Shown: piece after piece, positions 45,230 to 55,642 of the stretch
How the letters are laid out: every line of letters begins with the position of its first letter
Numbering within the stretch: position 1 is the first letter of the stretch
Translations under genes and position numbers: made by a program
From: Paralichthys olivaceus
Lineage: Eukaryota; Chordata; Actinopteri; Pleuronectiformes; Paralichthyidae
Length of the DNA stretch: 64,000 nucleotides
Assembly: GCF_024713975.1 (NCBI RefSeq)
Contig: NC_091097.1
Span: forward strand, 2,323,361-2,387,360
Reading direction: 5' to 3'
The notes under the pieces: model-generated
The model's input: the letters and a program-made list of their open reading frames with translations, nothing else
What the model was told of the DNA's origin: nothing
Databases searched by the model: none

Positions 45230-48200
45230 CTAGAAAATCTCTCCTGCCGAGACATTTTGAATGGGTGCCTTGTGCTCGTCGATGCCGGCGTTGCTTCGAA
45301 CACAGAGACATTTCCTTTAAGACGAAGGAGAGAGACCCTGAGAGTTGACCAATTTCAGACAGAGAGAGAGAGAGAGAGTGTAACAGTTCGAGAGGAAGGA
45401 GAGAGACCCTGGGAGAGAGAGGGAGACAGTGAGAGAGAAAGACATGTATAAAAGCTGCATTTTGATCACATGATCCAGAGTGGTGACTGAGAGACTTTAC
45501 CAATTTCAGAAACAGAGATAAACCATGTTATAAGGTCTAATCACCATCCATGGGATTTCATTTTAAAAATTCAGCCTCCTTCAGGCTTCCTGGGAACATC
45601 CTGTAACTATTGTTGGGTTTTATTTTAAAAATTCAGCCTCCTTCAGGCTTCCTGGGAACATCCTGTAACTATCTGGGGGTTTTATTTTGAAAATCAAGCA
45701 ACCTTTAGGCTTCCTGGAAACATTCTGTACCTATTTGGGGGTTTTATTTCGAAAATCCAGACTTTTTTAGGCTTCTTAGGAACATCCCTTAATCATATGG
45801 GGATTTTATTTTGAAAATCCAGCATCTTTCAGGCTTCCTGGAAACATTCTGTAACTATTTGGGGGTTTTATTTTGAAAATCCAGCGTCTTTCAGGCTTCC
45901 TCGGAACATTCTGTAACTATTTGGGAGTTTTATTTTGAAAGTCCAGTGTCTTTCAGGCTTCCTGGAAACATTCTGTAACTATTTGGGGGTTTTATTTTGA
46001 AAACCCAGCGTCTTTCAGGCTTCCTGGGAACATTCTGTATCTATTTGGGAGTTTTATTTTGAAAGTCCACTCTTTTTCCGGCTCCCTGGGAACACCCTGT
46101 AACCATCTGGGGGTTTTATTTTGAAAGTCCAGCTTTTTTTAGGCATCTTAGAAACATTCCTTAACAATCTGGGGATTTTATTTTGAAATTCTATCTTTTT
46201 TTTACTCTTCCTAGGAACATCCTGTAACTATTTGGGAGTTTTATTTTGAAAATCCACTCTTTTTCCGTCTCCCTGGGAACATCCTGTAACCATCTGGGGG
46301 TTTTATTTTGAAAAACCAGTGTCTTTCAGGCCTCCTGGAAACATTCTGTAACTATTTGGGGGTTTTATTTTGAAAATCCAGTGTCTTTCAGGCTTCCTGG
46401 GAACATTCTGTAACTATTTGGGAGTTTTATTTTGAAAGTCCACTCTTTTTCCGGCTCCCTCGGAACATCCTGTAACTATTTGGGCATTTTATTTTGAAAG
46501 TCCAGCTTTTTTAGGCTTCTTAGAAACATTCCTTAACAATCTGGGGATTTTATTTTGAAATTCTAGCTTTTTTTACTCTTCCTAGGAACATCCTGTAACT
46601 ATTTGGGAGTTTTATTTTGAAAATCTACTATTTTTCCAGCTCCCTGGGAACATCCTGTAACCATCTGGGGGTTTTATTTTGAAAAACCAGGCTCTGTACA
46701 GCTTTCCTGGTAGCATTCTATTACTATGGGGGGGCTTATTTCAAAATAAAGGCTCTGTACAGACTTCCTGGTAACATCCTATTACAATGGGGGGGGGCTT
46801 ATTTTCAAAATAAAGGCTCATTACATGTTTCCTGGTAATATCCAGTTACTATGGGGGGGGGGGGGGGGGGGCTTATTTATACGCTTAAACATAGGCTCTG
46901 AACATGTTTCCTTGTAATATGGGGGGGTGGGGGGGCTTATTTTCAAAATAAAGGCTTTGTACAGTCTTCCTTGTGACATTCTATTACAATGGGGGAGGGT
47001 TGTTTATTTTTATATTCAAAATAAAGACTCTGTATAGACTTCCTAGTAACATTCTGTTATAATGGGGGGGGGCTTATTTTCAAAATAAAGGCCCCTTACA
47101 TGTTCCTGGTAATATCCAGTTATTATGGGGGGGGTGGGGGGGCTTATTTTTACTTTTATTTATATGCTCCAAAAATTAGCAAAAACCACCAGCCACACCC
47201 AGATTCGAACCCAGACTTACGTCACATGATCCGAGTGCCTTAACCACTGGGCCAAAGCGGATGGTGGCAAAAACTTTGAATCTAGTAAATTTATAGAGGA
47301 GACTTGACCTCTGACAATCTATGGGGTTGCTATGGTTACTCACTGATTAGATGAGGAACACCTGCTGCGCGCACACTTTGGAGACAAAAACTGGTTTCAG
47401 ACCAACCCTCAAACAAAAGCTTCTAACTCAAAATCTATAAGTCGTATCTGAGAAATGAACACATTGTGAGAATCACAAGACGTTGGCCGACGTCCACATA
47501 TGTTTATATTTCATAAGAGTTAAGAAATGGGACCGTAAGAGCGATTTAGAAATTTAGTTTTCTCATCAGGAATCTTTTTTGGTGATCTCCATTGAAGTCA
47601 ATGAAAACGGTAGAGGGCGCTGCTCTAGCGCCACTCTTCAAACAAAAGCTTGTAACTCAAAAACTATAGGTCCTATCTGAGAAATGAAAACATTTTGAGA
47701 ATCCCAAGACTTCCACGAACGTACAGATATGTTTTGGCGGGGGAGAGTTCAGAAATGAGGCCGTGGGAGCGAGTTAGAAATTTTTTTCTGTATTTCTCCT
47801 TTCTGACTTTTTTTCCCAAAATTAACATGGGAGTCAATGGAGAGGTGAGACCGGAAAAGATTTCTCGGTAAATTGACTCAGCCTAAACTACTGGACCGAG
47901 AGATGTCAGAGTGGCATGTGTGCGTAGGAAACAAACTCTACTTTCACCAGATGTAAAAATCATGTCTGTCGGACTCCGTTTGTGGCTAGGAGAAGTGTTT
48001 AAAGACAAAAAAAGTGGCTGAAAAACGCCCGTTTTCAGCCATTTTTCCCCCACTCGCTCTAATTGGGCGAGAGACCTTGACTGCTCGCTCTAAATGGGCG
48101 AGAGACCTTGACTCCCATGCATTTGGTTTTCGGTATTTTTGCGATTTACGAATGAACCGTTTGACGAATGTCTTAGAAAAGTCATAGCACACCGATCGAG

Positions 48201-48294
48201 AAAAATGCGCACGGTTTGATGTACTTTGTGTGAATGTGCGTCAAACTTTGTGGGAGGAGTAGCGGGACGAAAATTTACGGAAGCGGAAGAATAA
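45230..48294 (+). repeat. Satellite unit 13 (type B without hairpin, 3065 bp)
   Basis: Equals unit 10 minus the 79-bp hairpin and plus three G in the homopolymer (G19 at 46853-46871). tRNA-like 47186-47268. Confidence 0.92.
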
Positions 48295-50627
48295 CTAGAA
48301 AATCTCTCCTGCCGAGACATTTTGAATGGGTGCCTTGTGCTCGTCGATGCCGGCGTTGCTTCGAACACAGAGACATTTCCTTTAAGAGGAAGGACAGAGA
48401 GACACATATTATCCAGGTTTTCATGAAATCCAATTTCAGAGAGACATTACGTTTAAGAGAGAGAGAGAGACGGTGAGAGTGAAAGACATTTCCAAAAGCT
48501 GCTTGATTTTACAATCATGCATGATCAGATCCATGACAGAGAGACTTGACCAATTTCAGAGACAGAGAGAAACCATGTTATAAGGTCTAATCACCATCCA
48601 TGGGATGTCGTTTTAAAAATTTAGCCTCCTTCAGGCTTCCTGGGACCATCCCGTAACTATCTGGGGTTTTTGGTTTGAAAATCCAGACTCCTTTGGGCTT
48701 CCTGATAAGGTCTTGTCATCATCCAGGACTTTTATTTTGAAAAACCAGCACCTTCCTGGCTTCCTGGATACATTCTGTAACTATTTGGGAGTTTTATTTT
48801 GAAAATCCAGCATCTTTCAGGCTTCCCGGGAACATTCTGTAACTATTTGTGAGTTTTATTTTGAAAGTCCACTCTTTTTCCGGCTCCCTGGGAACATCCT
48901 GTAACCATCTGGGGGTTTTATTTTGAAAATCCAGCATCTTTTAGGCTTCCTCAGAATATTCTGTAACTATTTGGGGGTTGTATTTTGAAATTCTAGCTTT
49001 TTTTACGCTTCCTAGGAACATCCTGTAACTATTTGGGAGTTTTATTTTGAAAATCCACTCTTTTTCCGTCTCACTGGGAACATCCTGTAACCATCTTGGG
49101 GTTTTATTTTGAAAAACCAGGCTCTGTACAGCTTTCCTGGTAGCATTCTATTACTATGGGGGGGCTTATTTCAAAATAAAGGCTTTGTACAGACTTCCTG
49201 ATAACATTCTATTACAATGGGGGAGGGTTGTTTATTTTTATATTCAAAATAAAAGCCCATTACATGTTTTCTGGTAATATCCAGTTACTATTGGGGGGGT
49301 GGGGGGGCTTATTTATACGCTTAAACATAAGCTCTGTACATGTTTCCTTGTAATATGGGGGGTGGGGGGGCTTATTTTCAAAATAAAGGCTTTGTACAGA
49401 CTTCCTGATAACATTCTATTACAATGGGGGAGGGTTGTTTATTTTTATATTCAAAATAAAGGCCCATTACATGTTCCTGGTAATATCCAGTTACTATGGG
49501 GGGGGTGGGGGGGCTTATTTTTACTTTTATTTATATGCTCCAAAATTTAGCAAAAACCACCACCCTCACCCGGATTCGAACCCAGACTCACGTCACATGA
49601 TCCGAGTGCCTTAACCACTGGGCCAAAGCGGATGGTGGCAAAAACTTTGAATCTAGTAAATTTATAGAGGAGACTTGACCTCTGACAGTCTATGGGGTTG
49701 CTATGGTTACTCACTGATTAGATGAGGAACACCTGCTGCGCGCACACTTTGGAGACAAAAACTGGTTTCAGACCACCCCTCAAACAAAAGCTTCTAACTC
49801 AAAATCTATAAGTCGTATCTGAGAAATGAACACATTGTGAGAATCACAAGACTTTGGCCGACGTCCACATATGTTTATATTTCATAAGAGTTAAGAAATG
49901 AGACCGTAAGAGCGATTTAGAAATGTAGTTTTCTCATCAGGAATCTTTTTTGGTGATCTCCATTGAAGTCCATTCAAAAGTTAGAGGGTGCTGCTCTAGC
50001 GCCACTCTTCAAACAAATGCTTGTAACTCAAAAACTATAGGTCCTATCTAAGAAATGAAAACATTTTGAGAATCCCAAGACTTCCACGAACGTACAGATA
50101 TGTTTTGGCGGGAGAGAGTTCAGAAATGAGGCCGTGGGAGCGAGTTAGAAATTTTTTTCTGTATTTCTCCTTTCTGACTTTTTTTCCCAAAATTAACATG
50201 GGAGTCAATGGAGAGGTGAGACCGGAAAAGATTTCTCGGTAAATTGACTCAGCCTAAACTACTGGACCGAGAGATGTCAGAGTGGCATGTGTGCGTAGGA
50301 AACAAACTCTACTTTCACCAGATGTAAAAATCATGTCTGTCGGACTCCGTTTGTGGCTAGGACAAGTGTTTAAACAGAGAAAAAGTGGCTGAAAAACGCC
50401 CGTTTTTGCCGATTCTCTCTTTAGGGCGAGAGACCTTGAGTCCCATTCGTCGGTTTTGGCCGCGTTTTCGCGATTTTTGAGCGAATTATTGGACGAAATT
50501 CTTAGAAAAGTCATAGCACAGGATTCGACGTATTTCCGCATGTATTTTTATAGGTCTCGAGTATGTGCGACGAAATCTGTGGGAGGAGTAGCGGGACGAA
50601 AATTTACGGAAGAAGAACTAAGAAAAA
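48295..50627 (+). repeat. Satellite unit 14 (type C front, divergent end, 2333 bp)
   Basis: Front half is type C (tRNA-like 49557-49639). The last ~300 bases return to the divergent version seen in units 1-3 (GGCGAGAGACCTTGAGTCCC, GGTCTCGAGTATGTGCGA). Confidence 0.9.
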
Positions 50628-50850
50628 CTAGAAAATCTCTCCTGCCGAGACATTTTGAATGGGTGCCTTGTGCTCGTCGCCGACGCTCGCGCACAGAGAG
50701 ACATTTCCTTTAAGACGAAGGACAGAGACCCTGAGAGTTGACCAATTTCAGAGAGAGAGAGAGACTGTAACAGTTCGAGAGGAAGGAGAGAGAACCTGAG
50801 AGAACCTGAGAGAGACATTTATAAAAGCTGCATTTTTGATCTGCAGCCTG
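50628..50850 (+). repeat. Satellite unit 15, truncated stub
   Basis: Junction motif, AG block and ATTTATAAAAGCTGCATTTT, then similarity stops. This is the right end of the array. Confidence 0.85.
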
Positions 50851-51450
50851 ATGAGACTCCGATGTTTCCAGTACTAAGTCACAAAGTCAATGGATGTGAA
50901 TTGAACCAAACTGCAGATTGCCTTCTTTGTGGCAGGTTTTATTTTTTGCCACGCTGTAGCTATGCCTACAAATTTCGAACAGAGAATTACAGTTTACACC
51001 ATTACAAATAAAACTCAATTCCAGAGAAAGAGTAAGTAAAGCATCTCTCACAGTTTATTTGTACAACAGAATTAATAAATAAGTAAAATAAAGAACATAA
51101 AAATTACATATTTAACAAGAAAATTATAAATTACAAACTCAGATATACATTGACAACATTTGATAGAATATAACTTCACATTTTATACATTTATAAAAGT
51201 TAATAAATTATGATTTGTTTAAAAATGTTTAAATTTGTATTGTACTTTCCCTACATCTATATTTATAAAAAAAAAAAAAGAAAAAAAAAGGGGAAATATT
51301 CAAAATACTCAAATGAAAACACTACAATAACCACAATGTTAAACCACATAGTATGCAGCATATAAGAAAGGTTAAGACTTTGCTGTGAGGTAACCATTCT
51401 GGATAATGGATACAGTTGGTTTGATGTGCAGCAGAGAGACATCTTGGAAG
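50851..51450. other. AT-rich single-copy stretch after the array
   Basis: AT-rich with an A-tract near 51268-51290. No gene is seen. It may hold the 3' part of the exon cluster that follows. Confidence 0.4.
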
Positions 51451-51451
51451 A

Positions 51452-52866
51452 ATCCAGCCATCTTCCTCTATCCCTGAAAGCACACAGAAAAATCAGTAAT
51501 GGCAGTAATGGCTAATCTTACATTGTAGTGTGACTCAACTGTATTTGAATTCAGTAAGGAACTCAAAGAAAACACCAGTTTGGAAAAAGATTAAATGCCA
51601 GTTGTCAGTCGTATTGTTTACCTTGGGATGTCGCTTCTTCCCTTGAATTCTCTCAAAGGATGCTGTTGTTACTTGGGTTCTCACTGATGATCCTCTTGTC
51701 CTTCACTAAAGCTATGACTGTACCCATTTTGCTGATCATTGATTCGGCCTCTGTCTCATTTGGTTTTTAATTTTCTAAAAGAAAAAGCATAATCAGAAAC
51801 TTCAAAAGAGCTGCTGTTGGCATCACTTGCGTAATTATTGTTGTTTCTGCTTTCCCTTACTGAAACTGCTGGTGTCCTATGACATGTCAGTCTGGATTCT
51901 CCCTCCTGTTCTAGTTTCTAGTTGGAAAAAAACAAGTTGCTGATGAAATATCTTTGGCAAGTAGTACATCTGATCAACGGTAATGATGCAGTAGTCTTCA
52001 TAAAGTTTAAGGTGTCACCTCAAGCCTTGTGTTTAAAGCTGATTCTTCACTGGACATGGAAGTGCTGTCTTCACTGATGAACCAGGTTCTTCTCCTTGCC
52101 AGCCTCATTTGAGTCCCTCACAGGAACTGGTCATCCTCGTCCTGCTCGTCCTCATGACTTTTTCTCACCATTTCAAGATTATGGCAGTCATATTACAAAA
52201 AAGAAAAAGAAAACAAAACTGCATTACTTTTAATGTTTCAGACCAAAGAGAAAAATCAGAATTGTATTATGTTGAAGAAAATGAGTACTTAGCTTTACGC
52301 AGTTTTTCTGCATATGATAACGAGTAGTCAGGCACTACCTCATGTGGGTGTCATGGCATGAGGAAACAAAAGCATCATTAGGCACTGGGCATAACTTCAG
52401 CAATTAAGAATAATTATCAAAAGGCATAACAACCTTAATAGACAAAGAGGTGAAGACATTTTGTGTGGTGCAACATTTACCAAATTTCTTCCTCCTTTGA
52501 ACTGCCACCTGTCGGACTTTGTCTGCACCGCTGTAACCGTCTTCACTGCTGGTGGCTATGGAAAAATATAACAAACATCAGGATACTCAGCATAACCTAC
52601 AAAACATTCTAGATCTCTCTGATTGAGTTACAAACAATAATTCTCTGGGCATTATATACCAAACAATATGTAGATAAACATTTGACTGAATAAACACCAA
52701 CAATGATGTCTGTGCATCTCTATACTTATGTTAAACTACTACTTACCTCAATTTCTTCTTTTTGGGCTGCAACTTCTTCATTCAAGCAGCTGTCCTTTTC
52801 CTTGTCTGCATCTGGATCTCTGGAACTGCATTGCACTGGAACTGCTTCGGGATCCCTCTGTCTCAT
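51452..52866 (-). pseudogene. Cluster of exon-like segments, product unknown
   Basis: Several segments on the minus strand have splice signals. 52747-52866: ATG-led frame of 40 codons (MRQRDPEAVPVQCSSRDPDA..) ending at GAG|GTAAGT. 52481-52555: 75 bases between CCATAG and GTAAATG, open in two frames; the frame joined to the first exon reads PPAVKTVTAV, the other reads TSSEDGYSGADKVRQ and looks more protein-like. About 52019-52110: SEDSTSMSSEESALNTRLE, then GTGACA. 51622-51774: ETEAESMISKMGTVIALVKD.. with a TGA inside, then CCCAAG|GTAAAC. From 51473 down: another acceptor (GTGCTTTCAG). The peptides are acidic and Ser/Lys-rich. Exons at 52866 and 51760 begin with the same ATGAGACAGAGG, suggesting duplication. 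Frames do not all join, so I read it as decayed or captured exons, transcribed with the Helentron. I do not recognise the gene. Confidence 0.4.
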
Positions 52867-53049
52867 TTTTTATCTCACTTTGTTTACACTTACACAGCAT
52901 TTGTCAATCAATGTCCACCCAATAGACAACTGTGCCACTATACCACGAGTTTACAATGACTCAAAACACTCGGGTAAACAATATACAAAAAGAAAGAAAA
53001 ATGACATTCAACACATACAATGAAATGTCAACCTAACAGAACACAAAGG

Positions 53050-55610
53050 CTAAAGTTAAATTGGACAGACTACTGGCTTGTATGGCGATGTAACGAATGC
53101 CATTTAGCCCGCTCAGTAGAAGCCCTCAATACCTCTTTGACTTTGTAAAAACACGCCGCTGCCTGAACCGCCCCCTTGGGAGCCAATCTAAACAGCAAGC
53201 AAATAAAAGAAATAAAATGTATGGCGTTGTAACGAATGCCATTTAGCCCGCTCAGTAGAAGCCCTCAATACCTCTTTGACTTTGTAAAAACCTGCCGCTG
53301 CCTGAACCGCCCCCTTGAGAGCCAATCCAAACAGCCAGCAAATAAAAGAAATTAAAAAAATTAAAGGTAAATTGGACTGACTACTGGCTTGTATGGCGAT
53401 GTAACGAATGCCATTTAGCCCGCTCAGTAGAAGCCCTCAATACCTCTTTGACTTTGTAAAAACCTGCCGCTGCCTGAACCGCCCCCTTGGGAGCCAATCC
53501 AAACAGCCAGCAAATAAAAGAAATAAAAAAGTCACACAATAGAAATAATACTGAACCCAGAGAAGTTAGAATTTAAGAATGTGATTGACCCAGAATCGAA
53601 AATGAAAGAATTAGATGTTGATGAATTTTTTAAACCTAACGGTACACAAAACTAAAGGTAAATTGGACAGACTACTGGCTTGTATGGCGATGTAACGAAT
53701 GCCATTTAGCCCGCTCAGTAGAAGCCCTCAAAACCTCTTAGACTTTGTAAAAACATGCCGCTGCCTGAACCGCCCCCTTGAGAGCCAATCCAAACAGCCA
53801 GCAAATAAAAGAAATAAAATGTATGGCGATGTAACGTATGCCATTTTGCCCAATCAGTATATGCCCTCAATACCTCTTTGACTTTGTAAAAACCTGCCGC
53901 TGCCTGAACCGCCCCCTTGAGAGCCAATCCAAACAGCCAGCAAATAAAAGAAATTAAAAAAATTAAAGGTAAATTGGACAGACTACTGGCTTGTATGGCG
54001 ATGTAACGAATGCCATTTAGCCCGCTCAGTAGAAGCCCTCAATACCTCTTTGACTTTGTAAAAACCTGCCGCTGCCTGAACCGCCCCCTTGAGAGCCAAT
54101 CCAAACAGCCAGCAAATAAAAGAAATTAAAAAAATTAAAGGTAAATTGGACAGACTACTGGCTTGTATGGCGATGTAACGAATGCCATTTAGCCCGCTCA
54201 GTAGACGCCCTCAATACCTCTTTGACTTTGTAAAAACCTGCCGCTGCCTGAACCGCCCCCTTGAGAGCCAATCCAAACAGCCAGCAAATAAAAGAAATAA
54301 AAAAGTCACACAATAGAAATAATACTGAACCCAGAGAAGTTAGAATTTAAGAATGTGATTGACCCAGAATCGCAAACGAAAGAATCAGATGTTGATGAAT
54401 TTTTTAAACCTAATGGTACACAAAACTAAAGGTAAATTGGACTGACTACTGGCTTGTATGGCGATGTAACGAATGCCATTTAGCCCGCTCAGTAGAAGCC
54501 CTCAATACCTCTTTGACTTTGTAAAAACCTGCCGCTGCCTGAACCGCCCCCTTGAGAGCCAATCCAAACAGCCAGCAAATAAAAGAAATAAAACAAATAA
54601 AGGTAAATTGGACTGACTACTGGCTTGTATGGCGATGTAACGAATGCCATTTAGCCCGCTCAGTAGAAGCCCTCAATACCTCTTTGAATTTGTAAAAACC
54701 TGCCGCTGCCTGAACCGCCCCCTTGAGAGCCAATCCAAACAGCCAGCAAATAAAAGAAATAAAAAAGTCATGCAATAGAAATGACAACGCCCTGTGACAA
54801 CTTAGGCTTAAGTAACATGATTATACACAGAATCACAAATAAATAGAAATAAAAATAGTCCAGATAACTTAGACTTAAGTAACATGATTAGAAATGGAGG
54901 TAACAACCGTCCAGAGAACTTAAGTTGCATGATTATACACAGAATCATGAATAAATAGAAATAAAAACTGACCAGAGAACTTAGGCCTAAGTAACATGAT
55001 ACTACACGGAATCACAAATAAATACAAATGACAACAGTCCAGAGAACGTAGGCTTAAGTAACACGATTAGAAATGGAAGTAACAACCTTCCAGATTACTT
55101 AGGCTTAATTCACATGATTATACACAAGATCGCAAATAAATAGAAATAACAACACATCCATACATTTTAGGCCTAAGTAGCATGATTATACACAAATAAA
55201 TAGGAATAACATATAACCCAGAAAACTTGGGCTTAAGTAACATGGTTGAACGCAGCACCCAGAAAAAAAAAATAGTAAATTGGACTGACTACTGGCTTGT
55301 ATGGCGATGTAACGAATGCCATTTAGCCCGCTCAGTAGAAGCCCTCAATACCTCTTTGAATTTGTAAAAACACGCCGCTACTTGAACCGCCCCCTTGGGA
55401 GCCAATCCAAACAGCCAGCAAATAAAAGAAATAAAAAAAATAAAGGTAAATTGGACTGACTACTGGCTTGTATGGCGATGTAACGAATGCCATTTAGCCC
55501 GCTCAGTAGACGCCCTCAATAACTCTTTGACTTTGTAAAAACACGCCGCTGCCTGAACCGCCCCCTTGGGAGCCAATCCAAACAGCCAGCAAATCAACAA
55601 ATAAAAAAAA
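53050..55610. repeat. Minisatellite field, ~172-bp unit, 11 copies
   Basis: Units carry GTATGGCGATGTAACGAATG, then CCATTTAGCCCGCTCAGTAG, then TGAACCGCCCCCTTGAGAGC. Unit starts by GTATGGCG: 53078, 53219, 53392, 53682, 53820, 53993, 54165, 54456, 54627, 55298, 55469. Spacing is mostly 171-173, with two short units (~140) and two long ones (~290) that contain an extra GTCACACAATAGAAATAATA segment. The field ends 30 bases before the Helentron stop codon, so it looks like the 3' part of that element. Tandem repeats near an end are common in Helitrons. Confidence 0.9.
54775..55265. repeat. Nested ~60-bp AT-rich repeats
   Basis: Seven or eight degenerate copies of TTAGGCTTAAGTAACATGAT, then TACACAGAATCACAAATAAATAGAAAT, then CAGTCCAGAGAAC. 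They interrupt the 172-bp units and relate to the long-unit insert at 53540-53640 and 54310-54420. Confidence 0.75.
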
Positions 55611-55642
55611 GTTATATTCATATATATTAGCTGCTATGGTTA

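Larger units (their letters stand above)
12843..50850. repeat. 38-kb complex satellite array
   Basis: One inverted and 14 direct units plus a stub. Unit order after the junction motif CTAGAAAATCTCTCC: AG-rich block; ~60-bp minisatellite (AGGCTTCCTGGGAACATTCT-type); G-run 60-mers; tRNA-like segment; ~1-kb conserved block; optional 79-bp hairpin module. Lengths from 15206: 2597, 2771, 2604, 2174, 3141, 2253, 2253, 2174, 2371, 3141, 2174, 2371, 3065, 2333. Units 8-10 and 11-13 are the same A-C-B trimer offset by 7,686 bp, and unit 5 matches unit 10 at an offset of 12,192. No unit encodes a recognisable protein; the frames repeated between copies are by-products of sequence identity. Units 1-3 are visibly more divergent than 4-14. 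Confidence 0.93.

Noticed and set aside
22894..48407. Repeated open frames of 64-187 codons in the satellite (for example 28209-28772 minus)
   Set aside because: They recur only because the DNA copies are near-identical. They cross the AG microsatellite and the hairpin module, are disrupted when the module is absent, and have no domain or codon signature.
12843..50850. CRISPR array
   Set aside because: Repeats are 60-bp and 2-3-kb tandem units without unique spacers, and the genome is eukaryotic.
50851..53050. Exact left terminus of the Helentron
   Set aside because: I looked for a terminal hairpin with a CTRR-type or Helentron end between the minisatellite and the array, and found no convincing one, so no border is called.
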